NCBI GenBank assembly: GCA_009693795.1
Contig: SHWN01000005.1
Coordinates: 1 to 37,690, forward strand
Direction: 5' to 3'
Origin: Acetobacteraceae bacterium
GTDB lineage: Bacteria; Pseudomonadota; Alphaproteobacteria; Acetobacterales; Acetobacteraceae
Length of the DNA: 37,690 nucleotides
Below, piece after piece: positions 22,339 through 30,754 of this stretch. The position numbers were made by a program, and so were the translations under genes. Under the pieces are notes generated by a model, which ran no database searches, was not told the origin of the DNA, and saw only the letters and a program-made list of their open reading frames with translations. The stretch's first letter is position 1. Every line of letters starts with the position of its first letter.

Positions 22339-23591
22339 TTGCACTCCTGCTGGTCACGCTGGCCCTGCCTGCGTGCGATGCTCTCGAGCGGGCTGGCCTG
22401 TCGTCACGTCCGGTCATCGGTGCACCTGTGCCCACGCAAGCGCAAGCCACGGCCAAGCAATCGGCCAGATCCGGCGGCACATGGGTGGTCATTCTGGCGC
22501 CTTTGAGCGGCGAGCGGGCCAGGATCGGCCAGACCTTGGTGCAGGCGGCGCGAATCGCGTTGGAAGCGGAAGGGGCGCCGCCTTTCGATCAGCGGGATAC
22601 GGCCGGCACGGCGGAAGGCGCGGCCAGCGCGGCTCGCGCGGCCATCGCCGCCGGGGCGGGGATCATCCTGGGGCCGCTGAGCGCGGAGGAAACGGCTGCC
22701 GTCGCGCCGATCGCGCGGGCGGCCGAGGTGCCGGTGCTGGCTTTCACCAACGATGCCACCCAGGGTCAGCCTGGGGTCTGGACGCTGGGCATCACGCCAG
22801 GCCAACAGGCCCAGCGTCTGGCCACCGCCTTGCAGGCCCAGGGCAAGGGACGGCTAGCGGGTTTACTGCCCGCGAATGATTTCGGAAAATCCCTGGCGGT
22901 TGGCCTGACCCAGGCAGCGACGAGCCTCAGCCTGCCGGAACCTCGGATCCGCCATTACGCTCCCGATGCCAGTATTGGTGCGTTAAACACGCTGGTGCGA
23001 GACATGTCGGACTATGCCAGTCGGCGCGGCCCCATTGAGGCGGAAGCCCGTGCGGCGCGATCATCAGGCACCGCCAACGGACGGCGCCGGGCGTCTGAAA
23101 TCAGTCGCCATGGTGTGCCGGCGGCACCCTTCGATGGCATAATGCTGGCGGATACCGGCGAAAACCTGGAATCCATCGCCTCGCTGCTGGCCTATTACGA
23201 TGCTGACTGGCCGCACGTGCGCGTGCTGGGGCCATCCTTATGGGCCGCCGCCGATAGCGGGGGCGGGCGGATGTCCGGGGCCTGGTACGCGGCCCCTGAT
23301 CCCTCCAACCGTGCGGCGTTCGAGCGGGCCTATACCGCGAAGACGGGTGCCGCACCGCCGGCGATTGCCGACATCGCCTTCGATGCCGCGGCAATGGCGC
23401 GGGTCACGGCGAATACGGGATTCAATCTGAGCGCACTGACCCGGCCCGACGGTTATCTCGGGGCCAATGGCTTGGTCGCGCTGCAGATGGATGGGCGGGT
23501 ACGTCGGGGCTTGGCGGTGTTTGAAATTCAGCGTGGCGGGCCACAAATGATCGAGCCAGCACCGCAAACCGTGGACGCGCCAGGCAGTTAA
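22323..23591 (+). CDS. LpoA/LppC-type penicillin-binding protein activator lipoprotein
   Basis: A 422-residue lipoprotein. The signal peptide ends in the lipobox LPAC with Cys18 as the lipid-bearing residue, so the mature protein is membrane-attached, facing the periplasm. The rest is a periplasmic-binding-protein-like fold as in the LpoA C-terminal domain: VVILAPLSGERARIGQTLVQAARIAL, GAGIILGPLSAEETAAVAPIAR, VPVLAFTNDATQGQPGVWTLG and LAGLLPANDFGKSLAVGL. LpoA activates the peptidoglycan synthase PBP1A in gammaproteobacteria; the role here is inferred from domain and neighbour. The TPR N-terminal domain of E. coli LpoA is absent. CAGGAG precedes the ATG but lies inside the first codons of the divergent rsmI. 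Confidence 0.88.
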   Translation: MLRRTFALLLVTLALPACDALERAGLSSRPVIGAPVPTQAQATAKQSARSGGTWVVILAPLSGERARIGQTLVQAARIALEAEGAPPFDQRDTAGTAEGAASAARAAIAAGAGIILGPLSAEETAAVAPIARAAEVPVLAFTNDATQGQPGVWTLGITPGQQAQRLATALQAQGKGRLAGLLPANDFGKSLAVGLTQAATSLSLPEPRIRHYAPDASIGALNTLVRDMSDYASRRGPIEAEARAARSSGTANGRRRASEISRHGVPAAPFDGIMLADTGENLESIASLLAYYDADWPHVRVLGPSLWAAADSGGGRMSGAWYAAPDPSNRAAFERAYTAKTGAAPPAIADIAFDAAAMARVTANTGFNLSALTRPDGYLGANGLVALQMDGRVRRGLAVFEIQRGGPQMIEPAPQTVDAPGS

Positions 23592-23724
23592 GCTGGCACC
23601 ATTGGGTCGCCACGCCGCCGCGGCGCGTCCAGGCAATATTTCGGCGTGATCCTGCGGGGTTTTTGTTTTACGTAGCCAAGGATTTCGATCTAGTTAATGC
23701 CGTTTTGATCGGAGGAGGTCGCCC

Positions 23725-24801
23725 ATGTCAGAGACCCGCCCACACATCCAGCGCCGCCTTATCATTTGCTGCGACAGGACCTAGAACAGCGCCGATCGGA
23801 GCAGCGCGGCAACCAATGCGCTGCGCATGGCACGACCGGTGCATCCCGTCTCGGAGACAACCGGGATGACGCAGATTGTTTATTACGAGACCGGCGTCGG
23901 CACGGGCAACCGGCTGGATCGCATCGCCGGTGGGACGTTGAGTGTCGGATTGTCGCGCAATGTGCGCGAGGCCTATGCATTCATCGTCAATAACTGCGGC
24001 GCTGGCGACAAGATTTTTTTGTTCGGCTTTTCGCGCGGTGCCAATACCCCGCGCTGCGCCGCAGGCCTGGTCGGTCGCGTCGGCATTCTGCGCAAACGGC
24101 AGATGGGCGATTTCACAGAAGCCTGGGACTGGAACCGCCGCACGTCGGCGGAACGGGAGGCAACGCGCGCGGCGTTTGAAGCGCGTTCCCGGGAGCGCGA
24201 CACGACCGCGACCATTCGCAGCGCCGGTGTCTTGGATACAATGGGCGCGCTGGGTATCCCGACCAATCGGTTCAACGGTATGTGGCGGCCTTGCATGCAG
24301 GCCTATCGGTTTCTCGATGCGCAATTGGGATAGCATGTCGAACATGCCTTCCAAGCGCCGGCCATTGATGAGCAGCACGAACCGTTCCTGCCCTCCATCT
24401 GGTCGCCACACCCGAACCCTGCAGCGCATCAGCTGTTGCGGCAGGTCTGGTTCCGTGGCGTGCATTCCGATGTTGGTGGTGGCCATGCGGAACATGGGGC
24501 GGCGGATCTCGCCATGCTGTGGATGGCCGGGCAGGCCAGTCCGTTGCTCGATCTGAACCTGCAACGCCTGACACATGCACTCGATGAGCATGATATCGAC
24601 CCCACCAGCGTGCTGTATGATAGTTTTGGACTGTTTTGGAAGATAGCGGCGCGTGACCAGCGCAACGGGCAAACCGCTACGACACCGACAAATGTCTCGC
24701 AATATGTGCATCACCGTGTGTTGGCGCGGGGCACGGCTGGCGACAACCCGATCAATCCGGCCTTCGATCTCCTGGGGTTGCCGATCGGTCAAACTCCCTA
24801 G
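23725..24801 (+). pseudogene. DUF2235 (Tle1-like alpha/beta hydrolase) gene with two in-frame amber codons
   Basis: A 358-codon frame that stays open throughout except for two TAG codons, at codon 20 (23782-23784) and codon 203 (24331-24333). The protein matches DUF2235: RRLIICCD-R-T-[TAG]-N, where the family has CCDGTWN, then QIVYYETGVGTGNRLDRIAGG, the nucleophile motif LFGFSRGANT (usually FSRGAYTAR) and QVWFRGVHSDVGGGHAEHG. The family includes type VI lipase effectors (Tle1) as well as many other proteins. The first amber replaces the conserved Trp and the preceding Gly is Arg, both single G-to-A changes. A strong GGAGGAGG is kept before the ATG. The last 50 bases overlap the convergent permease gene. 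I judge it a young pseudogene. Confidence 0.85.
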
Positions 24802-26104
24802 AGCTGGCATTAGATCGAGGGAGGTGCCGATCAGGCGGAAAGCGGCGCAGCAAGCGCAACATCAGCACCATCGAGGGCAAAGCCGCCAGCATGCACAGGG
24901 CATAAAATTCCTTCCATCCCACCTGCTCAGCCAGAACACCGGAAAACCCGCCCAAAGTGTGGATGGCGATCGAGGCCAGTGACGACAGCAACGCATAATG
25001 CGTCGCCGTGAAGGCCAGCGAACAAAGGCCCGAGAGATAGGTGAGGAAAGCGGCGTCCGCCATGCCTTGGGCAAATGCCTCCGCCACCACCGTGGCGTAC
25101 AGTATCGTCTGATCACCGGGGGAAAAGGCGAGCACCAGATACATTCCCATCGCCACGGTCTGCGTCCAGCCGGTCCAGAGCAGCGCCCGCCCGACGCCGA
25201 TCCGCGCCACCAGCCAGCCGCCTAACATGATCCCGGCCATGGTGCCGCCGAGGGAGAGCGGGCCGATCCCAGCAATCGTCGGGCGGTCGAACCCCAGGGA
25301 CCGATAGAACGGCACCGTCATGATCCCGGCCATGGCCTCGCCTAGCTTGAACAGCGCGACGAAGGCCAGCACCGTCCAGGCGCCGGGGCGAACCACGATG
25401 TCCAGCAATGGTTCCAGCACCGCATGGCGCAGCCGGCCGAGCAGACTGACCGGGCCGGGTGCGTTGCCACCTCCTGCCACCATGGCCGGCTCCGGCGCCA
25501 GCAAGGTTAACACCACGCCCGCGCCAATCAGCGCGGCAAGGGCCAGCAGCGCCGCGTGCCAGCCGATCCAGCCGACAGCGGCCAGCACGCCGGTGGTGGC
25601 AATCAGCAACGCCACCCGATAACCCCAGACATAAACTGCCAGTGCCATGCCTTGCAGGCGCTGGGGAAACACCTCGATCCGCCAAGCATCGATCACAATG
25701 TCCTGGCTGGCCGAGAGAAACGCGACCAGCGCTGCCGCCGCCAGGGCCGGGCCGGGAGAGACAGCGGGTTGCGATATCGCCAATATTGCCGCCGCCAGCG
25801 CCAATGCGGGCTGGATCGCCGCCAGCCAGCCGCGCCGCTGCCCTAGCCGGCGCAGCGGACCGGGCGGCAAACAATGATCGAGACTCGGCGCCCAGAGGAA
25901 TTTCAGCGAGTAGGCCAGCGCGATATTCGCCGTCAGCCCGATCACTGCTAGCGGCGCGCCGCCCTCGGCCAGCCATTGGCGTAAGGTGAAACCGGAGAGC
26001 GGCAAAGGCAGTCCGGCCATGAAGCCGAAGCCCGCCATCAGCCAAAGCCGGCGATCCCACCATAGGGCAGCGCGTGGTCTGTCATCGGGTGCAAGGTCAC
26101 TCAT
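24752..26104 (-). CDS. AmpG-like MFS permease
   Basis: A 450-residue polytopic membrane protein of the major facilitator superfamily, closest in pattern to AmpG, which imports anhydro-muropeptides for cell-wall recycling. AmpG-like features are LMAGFGFMAGLPLPLSGFTLRQWLAEGGA at the start, ALAYSLKFLWAPSLD, SASQDIVIDAWRIE and GMADAAFLTYLSGLCSLAFTATHYALLSS near the end. About twelve hydrophobic segments can be counted. The ATG at 26104 has GGACGGAAG just upstream. The substrate assignment is by family; no other recycling gene (ampD, nagZ) is adjacent. Its 3' end overlaps the DUF2235 pseudogene by 50 bases, which may have shielded that end from decay. Confidence 0.85.
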   Translation of the reverse strand: MSDLAPDDRPRAALWWDRRLWLMAGFGFMAGLPLPLSGFTLRQWLAEGGAPLAVIGLTANIALAYSLKFLWAPSLDHCLPPGPLRRLGQRRGWLAAIQPALALAAAILAISQPAVSPGPALAAAALVAFLSASQDIVIDAWRIEVFPQRLQGMALAVYVWGYRVALLIATTGVLAAVGWIGWHAALLALAALIGAGVVLTLLAPEPAMVAGGGNAPGPVSLLGRLRHAVLEPLLDIVVRPGAWTVLAFVALFKLGEAMAGIMTVPFYRSLGFDRPTIAGIGPLSLGGTMAGIMLGGWLVARIGVGRALLWTGWTQTVAMGMYLVLAFSPGDQTILYATVVAEAFAQGMADAAFLTYLSGLCSLAFTATHYALLSSLASIAIHTLGGFSGVLAEQVGWKEFYALCMLAALPSMVLMLRLLRRFPPDRHLPRSNASSREFDRSATPGDRRPD

Positions 26105-26282
26105 ACTTCCGTCCTGCGCGGGGCGCGGGCGATTCGGCAATCATCCCGTGGCACCGGTCGCTTAGGCGCATAAAAATCCGTGCGCATAGGCAAAGCGCCA
26201 ACGCAGCGCGATCAGCCGGGGTGTGCGCACCGGAAACAGCGCAACGCTTCCCGCCGGAGCATGGCGTGCTCACCCAGGATGC

Positions 26283-26702
26283 GGCCGCTCCGCACGCGGG
26301 AGGCACCTTGCCAATATAGGCGCGGGGGTAGGCGCTCGGCTCAATCACGGCGGCCAGCAGCGCTGGTATTCTGTCGGAGACGGCACGCTGGATGGCGGTA
26401 ATCCAGCCGGGCTCGGGGATCCCGTCGCCATCGAGATAGGCAATCTAGTCATCCGTGCAGGCGTAAAAAGCCGGCATTGCGGGCAACACTCAAACCAGGC
26501 CGCTCCACCCGCAACAGGCGGGCATTCATGACGCTGTTCACCAAAGCGCGGATCTGCTCGGCCTCGACCTCGGCGGAGCCGCTATCGACAACGAGGAAGC
26601 AAAATTCAGCCGACCCGACAGTTTTCTGGGCCAGGCCATCCAGGCATCGCGCAGATAATCCGGCCGGTTATGGGTGCAGATGCAGGCGGGGACCCAAATC
26701 AT
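26283..26702 (-). pseudogene. Family 2 glycosyltransferase remnant
   Basis: A GT-A fold glycosyltransferase is readable in three successive frames on the minus strand: VPACICTHNRPDYLRDAWMA, then FCFLVVDSGSAEVEAEQIRA and LLRVERPGLSVARNAG, then ACTDD-[TAG]-IAYLDGDGIPEPGWI. These are the start, the D-x-S and the RNxG...YLDxD donor-site parts of family 2. The amber replaces the usual Trp in D-D/W-IAYLD. At least two frameshifts and the missing C-terminal half make it non-functional. The 580 bases between the AmpG-like gene start and 26283 upstream to 26105 hold no recognisable gene. Confidence 0.78.
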
Positions 26703-26821
26703 TTCGCTATCTGAGTGCTATCTGGCTGAGATGGCATAGAGAGCGATTTATACCGATCCGTAGCTTTATGCAGACGCAGGCCGGTCTTTCTTTCTGCCGC
26801 CATCTGCCTCTACCATGAGCC

Positions 26822-27637
26822 ATGAGCGACCCCCGCGCCGCACTGGAAGCAACCGGCACTTTGCCTGATGTCGAAATCGATATCGCTGCGGTAGCGTTGC
26901 AGCTTGCCCGCATCGACGCCCCCGAGGCCGACTGGCTGGCAGCGGCAGCGCATCTATCGGAGATTGCCCGCCAGGCAGCCGCGTTGGCCGCCGCCACCCC
27001 CATTTTGCGCGCCGAATCGCTCACGGGCCTGATTGCCCTTCGCCATGGGTATCGGGGTGATGCCGATACCTATGACGATCTCGCCAACGCCAACCTGATC
27101 CGCGTGACGGAACGCCGCAAAGGCCTGCCGGTTGCGCTCGGTATTGTCTGGCTACATGCCGCGCGTGCGGCCGGCTGGGCCGTGCATGGGGTGGATTTTC
27201 CCGGCCATTTCCTGCTCGCTTTCGAGGGCAAGGGTCAGCAAGCCGTGATCGACGTATTTGGCGGCGGCGCGCCGTTGGACTCACGCGATCTGCGCGGGTT
27301 GATCAAGCGCGTGGAAGGCGAGGATGCGGAATTGCGCCCGGGCGTGATGCAACCCATGAACGCCCGTCACGTACTATTAAGATTACAAAATAACATCAAG
27401 CTGCGCCGCCTGCGCGCGGGTGATACACAAGGCGCCCTCGACTGCGCCGAGGACATGCTCCGCCTTGCCCCCGATACCGCCCCGCTCTGGCGCGAAACCG
27501 CACAAATCTATCACCGCACCGGCCAGGCCAGCGCTGCCCTACGCTGCTACGAACGCTTCCTTACCCTTACTCCCAAAGGAGAATCGGCCGCCCGCGTCCG
27601 TGATGCGATGGCCCAGCTGCGCTCGCGGCTGAACTGA
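26822..27637 (+). CDS. SirB1-type transglutaminase-like/TPR protein
   Basis: A 271-residue protein of the SirB1 family. The N-terminal two thirds is a transglutaminase-like domain: IALRHGYRGDADTYDDLANANLIRV, RRKGLPVALGIVWLHAARAAGW and VHGVDFPGHFLLAF, matching the family's G-[ML]-P-x-x-L and FPGHFLL. The Cys of true transglutaminases is not obvious, so activity is uncertain. The C-terminus has two TPR-like units (GDTQGALDCAEDMLRLAPD and GQASAALRCYERFLTLTPK). The family is often near protein-release or cell-wall genes, but no such neighbour is seen here. The ribosome-binding site is poor; a second ATG six bases upstream is out of frame. Confidence 0.82.
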   Translation: MSDPRAALEATGTLPDVEIDIAAVALQLARIDAPEADWLAAAAHLSEIARQAAALAAATPILRAESLTGLIALRHGYRGDADTYDDLANANLIRVTERRKGLPVALGIVWLHAARAAGWAVHGVDFPGHFLLAFEGKGQQAVIDVFGGGAPLDSRDLRGLIKRVEGEDAELRPGVMQPMNARHVLLRLQNNIKLRRLRAGDTQGALDCAEDMLRLAPDTAPLWRETAQIYHRTGQASAALRCYERFLTLTPKGESAARVRDAMAQLRSRLN

Positions 27638-27812
27638 GTGATGTGCGGGGGAAGTAAGGAAGACCTTAGGCGCTGGCCACCGCGTCCTGCACAGTCACAG
27701 GTTGCGGATTAAACGTTACATGAGGAAGCGACGTTAGCACCCTCTAAAATCTTGGGAAGGTTTTATCCATCCCAAGAGCGTTTCTGAGTGTATAAATTTA
27801 GAGAGATACCCT
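27638..27812. other. Intergenic segment with a short hairpin and a reverse repeat fragment
   Basis: GGGGGAAGTAAGGAAGACCTT (27648-27668) is a reversed match to the tail of the repeat at 21417-21434. Downstream, CTTGGGA (27751-27757) pairs with TCCCAAG (27770-27776) across a 12-base loop, just after the end of the LRV-repeat gene on the minus strand. Base composition turns A+T-rich from about 27710. No gene is seen. Confidence 0.4.
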
Positions 27813-28252
27813 CTAATCGTCTCTTTTCGTAGAACCTTTTACATCCAAATCGGGGTCGTTCACAAATTTCTTCAAGATTTTTTTGGGCGTATTCCAATTC
27901 TCAGAGATAGCCATGCGGATAGCAGGATTTTTTGACGTCGATAATACATCGATAATTTTGGACGCATCACAATTTTCAAAATTTCCAGGTCAGATGCTAT
28001 ACTACTACAAAGTTCAACGTCGCCTAATTGTACAAAGCCATTGATATCTTCGTCTTTACCCAAAATCTCAGCTGTCACCTTATCTATCTTCGCCTTATCG
28101 GAAACGCTTTGCCGCAAGCGTGCAGAGCTCTCCGACATCGCCTTCTATATCAAGGATCACGAAGATAACCAGAAGATTTTTGGTAAATTGAGCCAACACA
28201 CCTCTGCAAACCCAATTTTAATCTCAATGCCGTCGATTTTAAGCAAACCCAT
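27813..28252 (-). pseudogene. LRV-type leucine-rich-variant repeat protein, decayed copy 2
   Basis: An A+T-rich gene with GGGAGAGGACGA before the ATG at 28252 and a first segment MGLLKIDGIEIKIGF. After a frameshift it reads SSARLRQSVSDKAKIDKVTAEILGKDEDINGF and LGDVELCSSIASDL, then a second frameshift leads to ENCDASKIIDVLSTSKNPAIRMAISENWNTPKKILKKFVNDPDLDVK, ending in TAG at 27813. The last part has the LRV rhythm, N-P-x-[IV]-R-x-A-[IV]-x-x-N-x-x-T-P-x-x-[IL]-L-x-x-[LF]-x-x-D-P-D-x-x-V. LRV repeats are HEAT-like helical scaffolds; no catalytic part is visible. It is a paralogue of the copy at 28313. Confidence 0.72.
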
Positions 28253-28312
28253 TCGTCCTCTCCCTGCTGCTAGAATGATCCATGCTAAAGCACCAAAGCG
28301 CCGCACATTCGA

Positions 28313-28824
28313 TTAATTATCACGCAACGCAGCGATGCGCACGTCCGGGTATGGATCGTTGATAATCTTCTTAAGAATTATTTTTGACGTTCCGCGGTTC
28401 TGCACCAAATTTGACTAGACCGACAGATCAGGATAAGAGAATAAAATCTTAGCTAAAACAGACCGTCACAATTTTCACAATTTTCAGAGCTCCCTATGAC
28501 GGAACAGTACAACTCTGAATCTCTCAATTCGATCAGACGGCGAAAATCCGTTTCGGAAGATACTTTTCGAAAACAATCATTACGCACGATATTACGAAGG
28601 ACGCTCATATCCCTATCCCTTGACAAGGCTAAAGCAGTAGCCTCATCGATTTCATCCTTATAAGAAATCGCGCCCCTAACCGCCGCCGAGGGATGATCTG
28701 CTAATTTCTAAAAAAGTGCCGCATTTATTACCTTGTCAGAGATACTACTGACTAATGACGAGCTAGCTTCAGTTCCGAGAGGGTGCTCGGTTTCGCCAAT
28801 CTTGAGCAGGTACATGAATATCAT
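28313..28824 (-). pseudogene. LRV-type leucine-rich-variant repeat protein, decayed copy 1
   Basis: The frame starts at the ATG at 28824 (M-I-F-M-YLLKIGETEH) and holds an amber at 28708-28710 between NAALF and KLADHPSAAVRGAISYKDEI. It continues through ATALALSRDRDMSVLRNIVRN and IELRDSELYCSVIGSSENCENCD, shifts frame near 28460, meets a TAG at 28415-28417 and ends NRGTSKIILKKIINDPYPDVRIAALRDN at 28313. It lines up with copy 2 along its whole length (M-x-LLKI start, DxELCSS / DSELYCS, ENCENCD / ENFENCD, TP/S-K-K-I-L-K-K end). The two genes are 60 bases apart in the same direction. Both are A+T-rich compared with their neighbours, consistent with acquisition from elsewhere. Confidence 0.72.
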
Positions 28825-29029
28825 CTTTTTGATCGCGCCATGCGAGTGACGCGCGCCGCATCGCGCCAGCCCACTCAATCCGCCCAATCCGCCTGATGTT
28901 GCAGCACAACGCGGTACATGCCCTCACCTAATGAACGCGGCACGCATCTTGGCAAGCCTTTGTCATGTCGCGGTTTGAAGTCCGGCACCCGCCGCCTATG
29001 CTGCGTATACCCGCGACCAGGAGCCCGCC

Positions 29030-30640
29030 ATGTCCCACCGTATCCGCAGTCATCGCCCGTTGATCATGGGCCGCCATGGCGCCGTTGGCACCAACCATCC
29101 CGCCGCCACGCAGGTGGGGCTGGACACGTTGCGCGCTGGGGGCAATGCAATCGATGCGACGGTGGCGATCTCGCTGGCACTCGGGGTGGTGGAGCCACAT
29201 ATGTCCGGCCTGGGCGGGGATGGGTTCTATAGTTTTCATCATGCCGCCAGCGGAGCCAATCGCACGGTCAATGCCACCGGCGCCGCACCTGCCAACGCCA
29301 CGGCGGAGCGTTTTTCGAAACAGGGCATCGCAGTGACGGGACCGCTCAGCACCTCCATCCCCGGCAAGCTGGCGGGGCTGGAGGTGCTGCATACGCGCTG
29401 GGGCACGCTTTCCTGGGCCGGGTTGTGCGCGCCCGCCATCACGCTGGCGCAGGACGGTTTCGCGGTGACGCATCATTACCGCCATTTCGCGCATGAGCAT
29501 CACGCGGCCCTGGCCGCCGATCCACGTTCGCGCGTCACCTTCCTGCATGACGGTAAAATCCCGACCTTAGCGGCGCTGATTCGCCAGCCCGACCTGGCGC
29601 GCACCCTGGAGGAAATTGCTGCCGATGGTGCCGAGAGTTTCTATCGCGGCCGATTGGCACGCCGGTTTGCCGCGCGCATGGCGGAAATGGGCGCGATGAT
29701 CAGCGAAGACGATCTTGCTAGTTGTACGGCCGAAGAAGACGCACCCATCGCCATCACCTATCGTGGCCATACGATCACGCAGACGCCGCTGAATTCCACC
29801 GGCTTCGTGTTCGCGCAGATGATGAAGATCGTGGAGCGTTTTAACCTTGCCGGCATGGACCCGGATGCGCGCGTGCATCTGCTGGTGGAGGCGAAGAAAC
29901 TGGCGTTCCTGGATCGGGAACGCCACGGCGCCGATCCACGCCATTACAGCGCGCCGATTGCGGAGATTTTATCGGATCCTTATATCGATGAGCTGGTCGC
30001 GCAGATCAACCCCGACCGCGCGGCGTCGCGTCCGATTGCAACGCCAGAAAAAGCCAGTGAAACCACGTATTTCTGCGTGGTGGACGCGGCGGGCAATGGC
30101 GTCTCGGCCATCCAATCCATCAATGGCGCCTTTGGCTCCGGCGTCACCGCCGGGGATACCGGGATTTTGCTGAATAACCGCATGGCCTATTGGCATCTGG
30201 CGCAGGGGCACGTGAACCGGCTGCAACCCGGCAAGCGGGTGCGCCATACGATGAACGCGCCAATGATCTTCAAGGAGGGAAAACTCTGGGGCGTGGAAGG
30301 CACGCCGGGGGCGGATAATCAGGTGCAGATTAACTTGCAGATCGTCACCGCCATGATCGATGACGATATGGACCCGCAAATGGCGGTGGAATCACCGCGC
30401 TGGACCTCGAGCCAGCAGGGCCAGGGAGCCAATTGGCCGCATGATGGTGATGCATCGCTGACCATCGAGCCCGGCTTTGGCACCACGGTGCTGGCAGCGC
30501 TGGAACGGCGCGGGCATAAGTTAAAGCTCGTCGGCCTGCTGGAAGGCCCGTGCAGCGTGCAGGCCATTCGCATCGCAGCAAATGGCGTGCGCATGGCGGG
30601 GTCTGACCCGCGCCGCGATGGCTGGGCGGGGGCGTATTAA
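29030..30640 (+). CDS. Gamma-glutamyltransferase family protein (Ntn hydrolase)
   Basis: A 536-residue protein of the gamma-glutamyltransferase family, made as a precursor that cuts itself to expose an N-terminal Thr. The N-terminal part has GTNHPAATQVGLDTLRAGGNAIDATVA and the GLGGDGF oxyanion-side motif. The cleavage region ETTYFCVVDAAGNGVSAIQS puts the nucleophile at Thr345 (Thr346 being the alternative). GAFGSGVTAGDTGILLNNRM matches the substrate pocket. The small-subunit end TPGADNQVQINLQIVTAMID is typical of the group with no signal peptide, so the protein may be cytoplasmic, unlike the periplasmic Escherichia coli enzyme. AGGAG precedes the ATG. Whether it uses glutathione or another gamma-glutamyl or acylated compound is unknown. 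Confidence 0.9.
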   Translation: MSHRIRSHRPLIMGRHGAVGTNHPAATQVGLDTLRAGGNAIDATVAISLALGVVEPHMSGLGGDGFYSFHHAASGANRTVNATGAAPANATAERFSKQGIAVTGPLSTSIPGKLAGLEVLHTRWGTLSWAGLCAPAITLAQDGFAVTHHYRHFAHEHHAALAADPRSRVTFLHDGKIPTLAALIRQPDLARTLEEIAADGAESFYRGRLARRFAARMAEMGAMISEDDLASCTAEEDAPIAITYRGHTITQTPLNSTGFVFAQMMKIVERFNLAGMDPDARVHLLVEAKKLAFLDRERHGADPRHYSAPIAEILSDPYIDELVAQINPDRAASRPIATPEKASETTYFCVVDAAGNGVSAIQSINGAFGSGVTAGDTGILLNNRMAYWHLAQGHVNRLQPGKRVRHTMNAPMIFKEGKLWGVEGTPGADNQVQINLQIVTAMIDDDMDPQMAVESPRWTSSQQGQGANWPHDGDASLTIEPGFGTTVLAALERRGHKLKLVGLLEGPCSVQAIRIAANGVRMAGSDPRRDGWAGAY

Positions 30641-30754
30641 GGCTGGCGGCACGCGCCCAACCCGGCCCGGCCATCGCGGCACTCAGCCTGGCAGTGGCCG
30701 GGCTCGCTGTGTTGGGGGAAGGATTGGAGCGCAACACACGCTTCGCCGCGACGG

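Noticed and set aside
23592-23724. Intrinsic terminator after the LpoA-like gene
   Set aside because: There is a GC-rich near-palindrome around 23611-23628 and a later T-run (GGGGTTTTTGTTTT), but they are about 30 bases apart, so they do not form a standard terminator.
28041-28316. A 91-codon plus-strand frame in the A+T-rich island
   Set aside because: The minus strand encodes the LRV-repeat reading with clear motif structure; the plus-strand frame shows none and has no ribosome-binding site.
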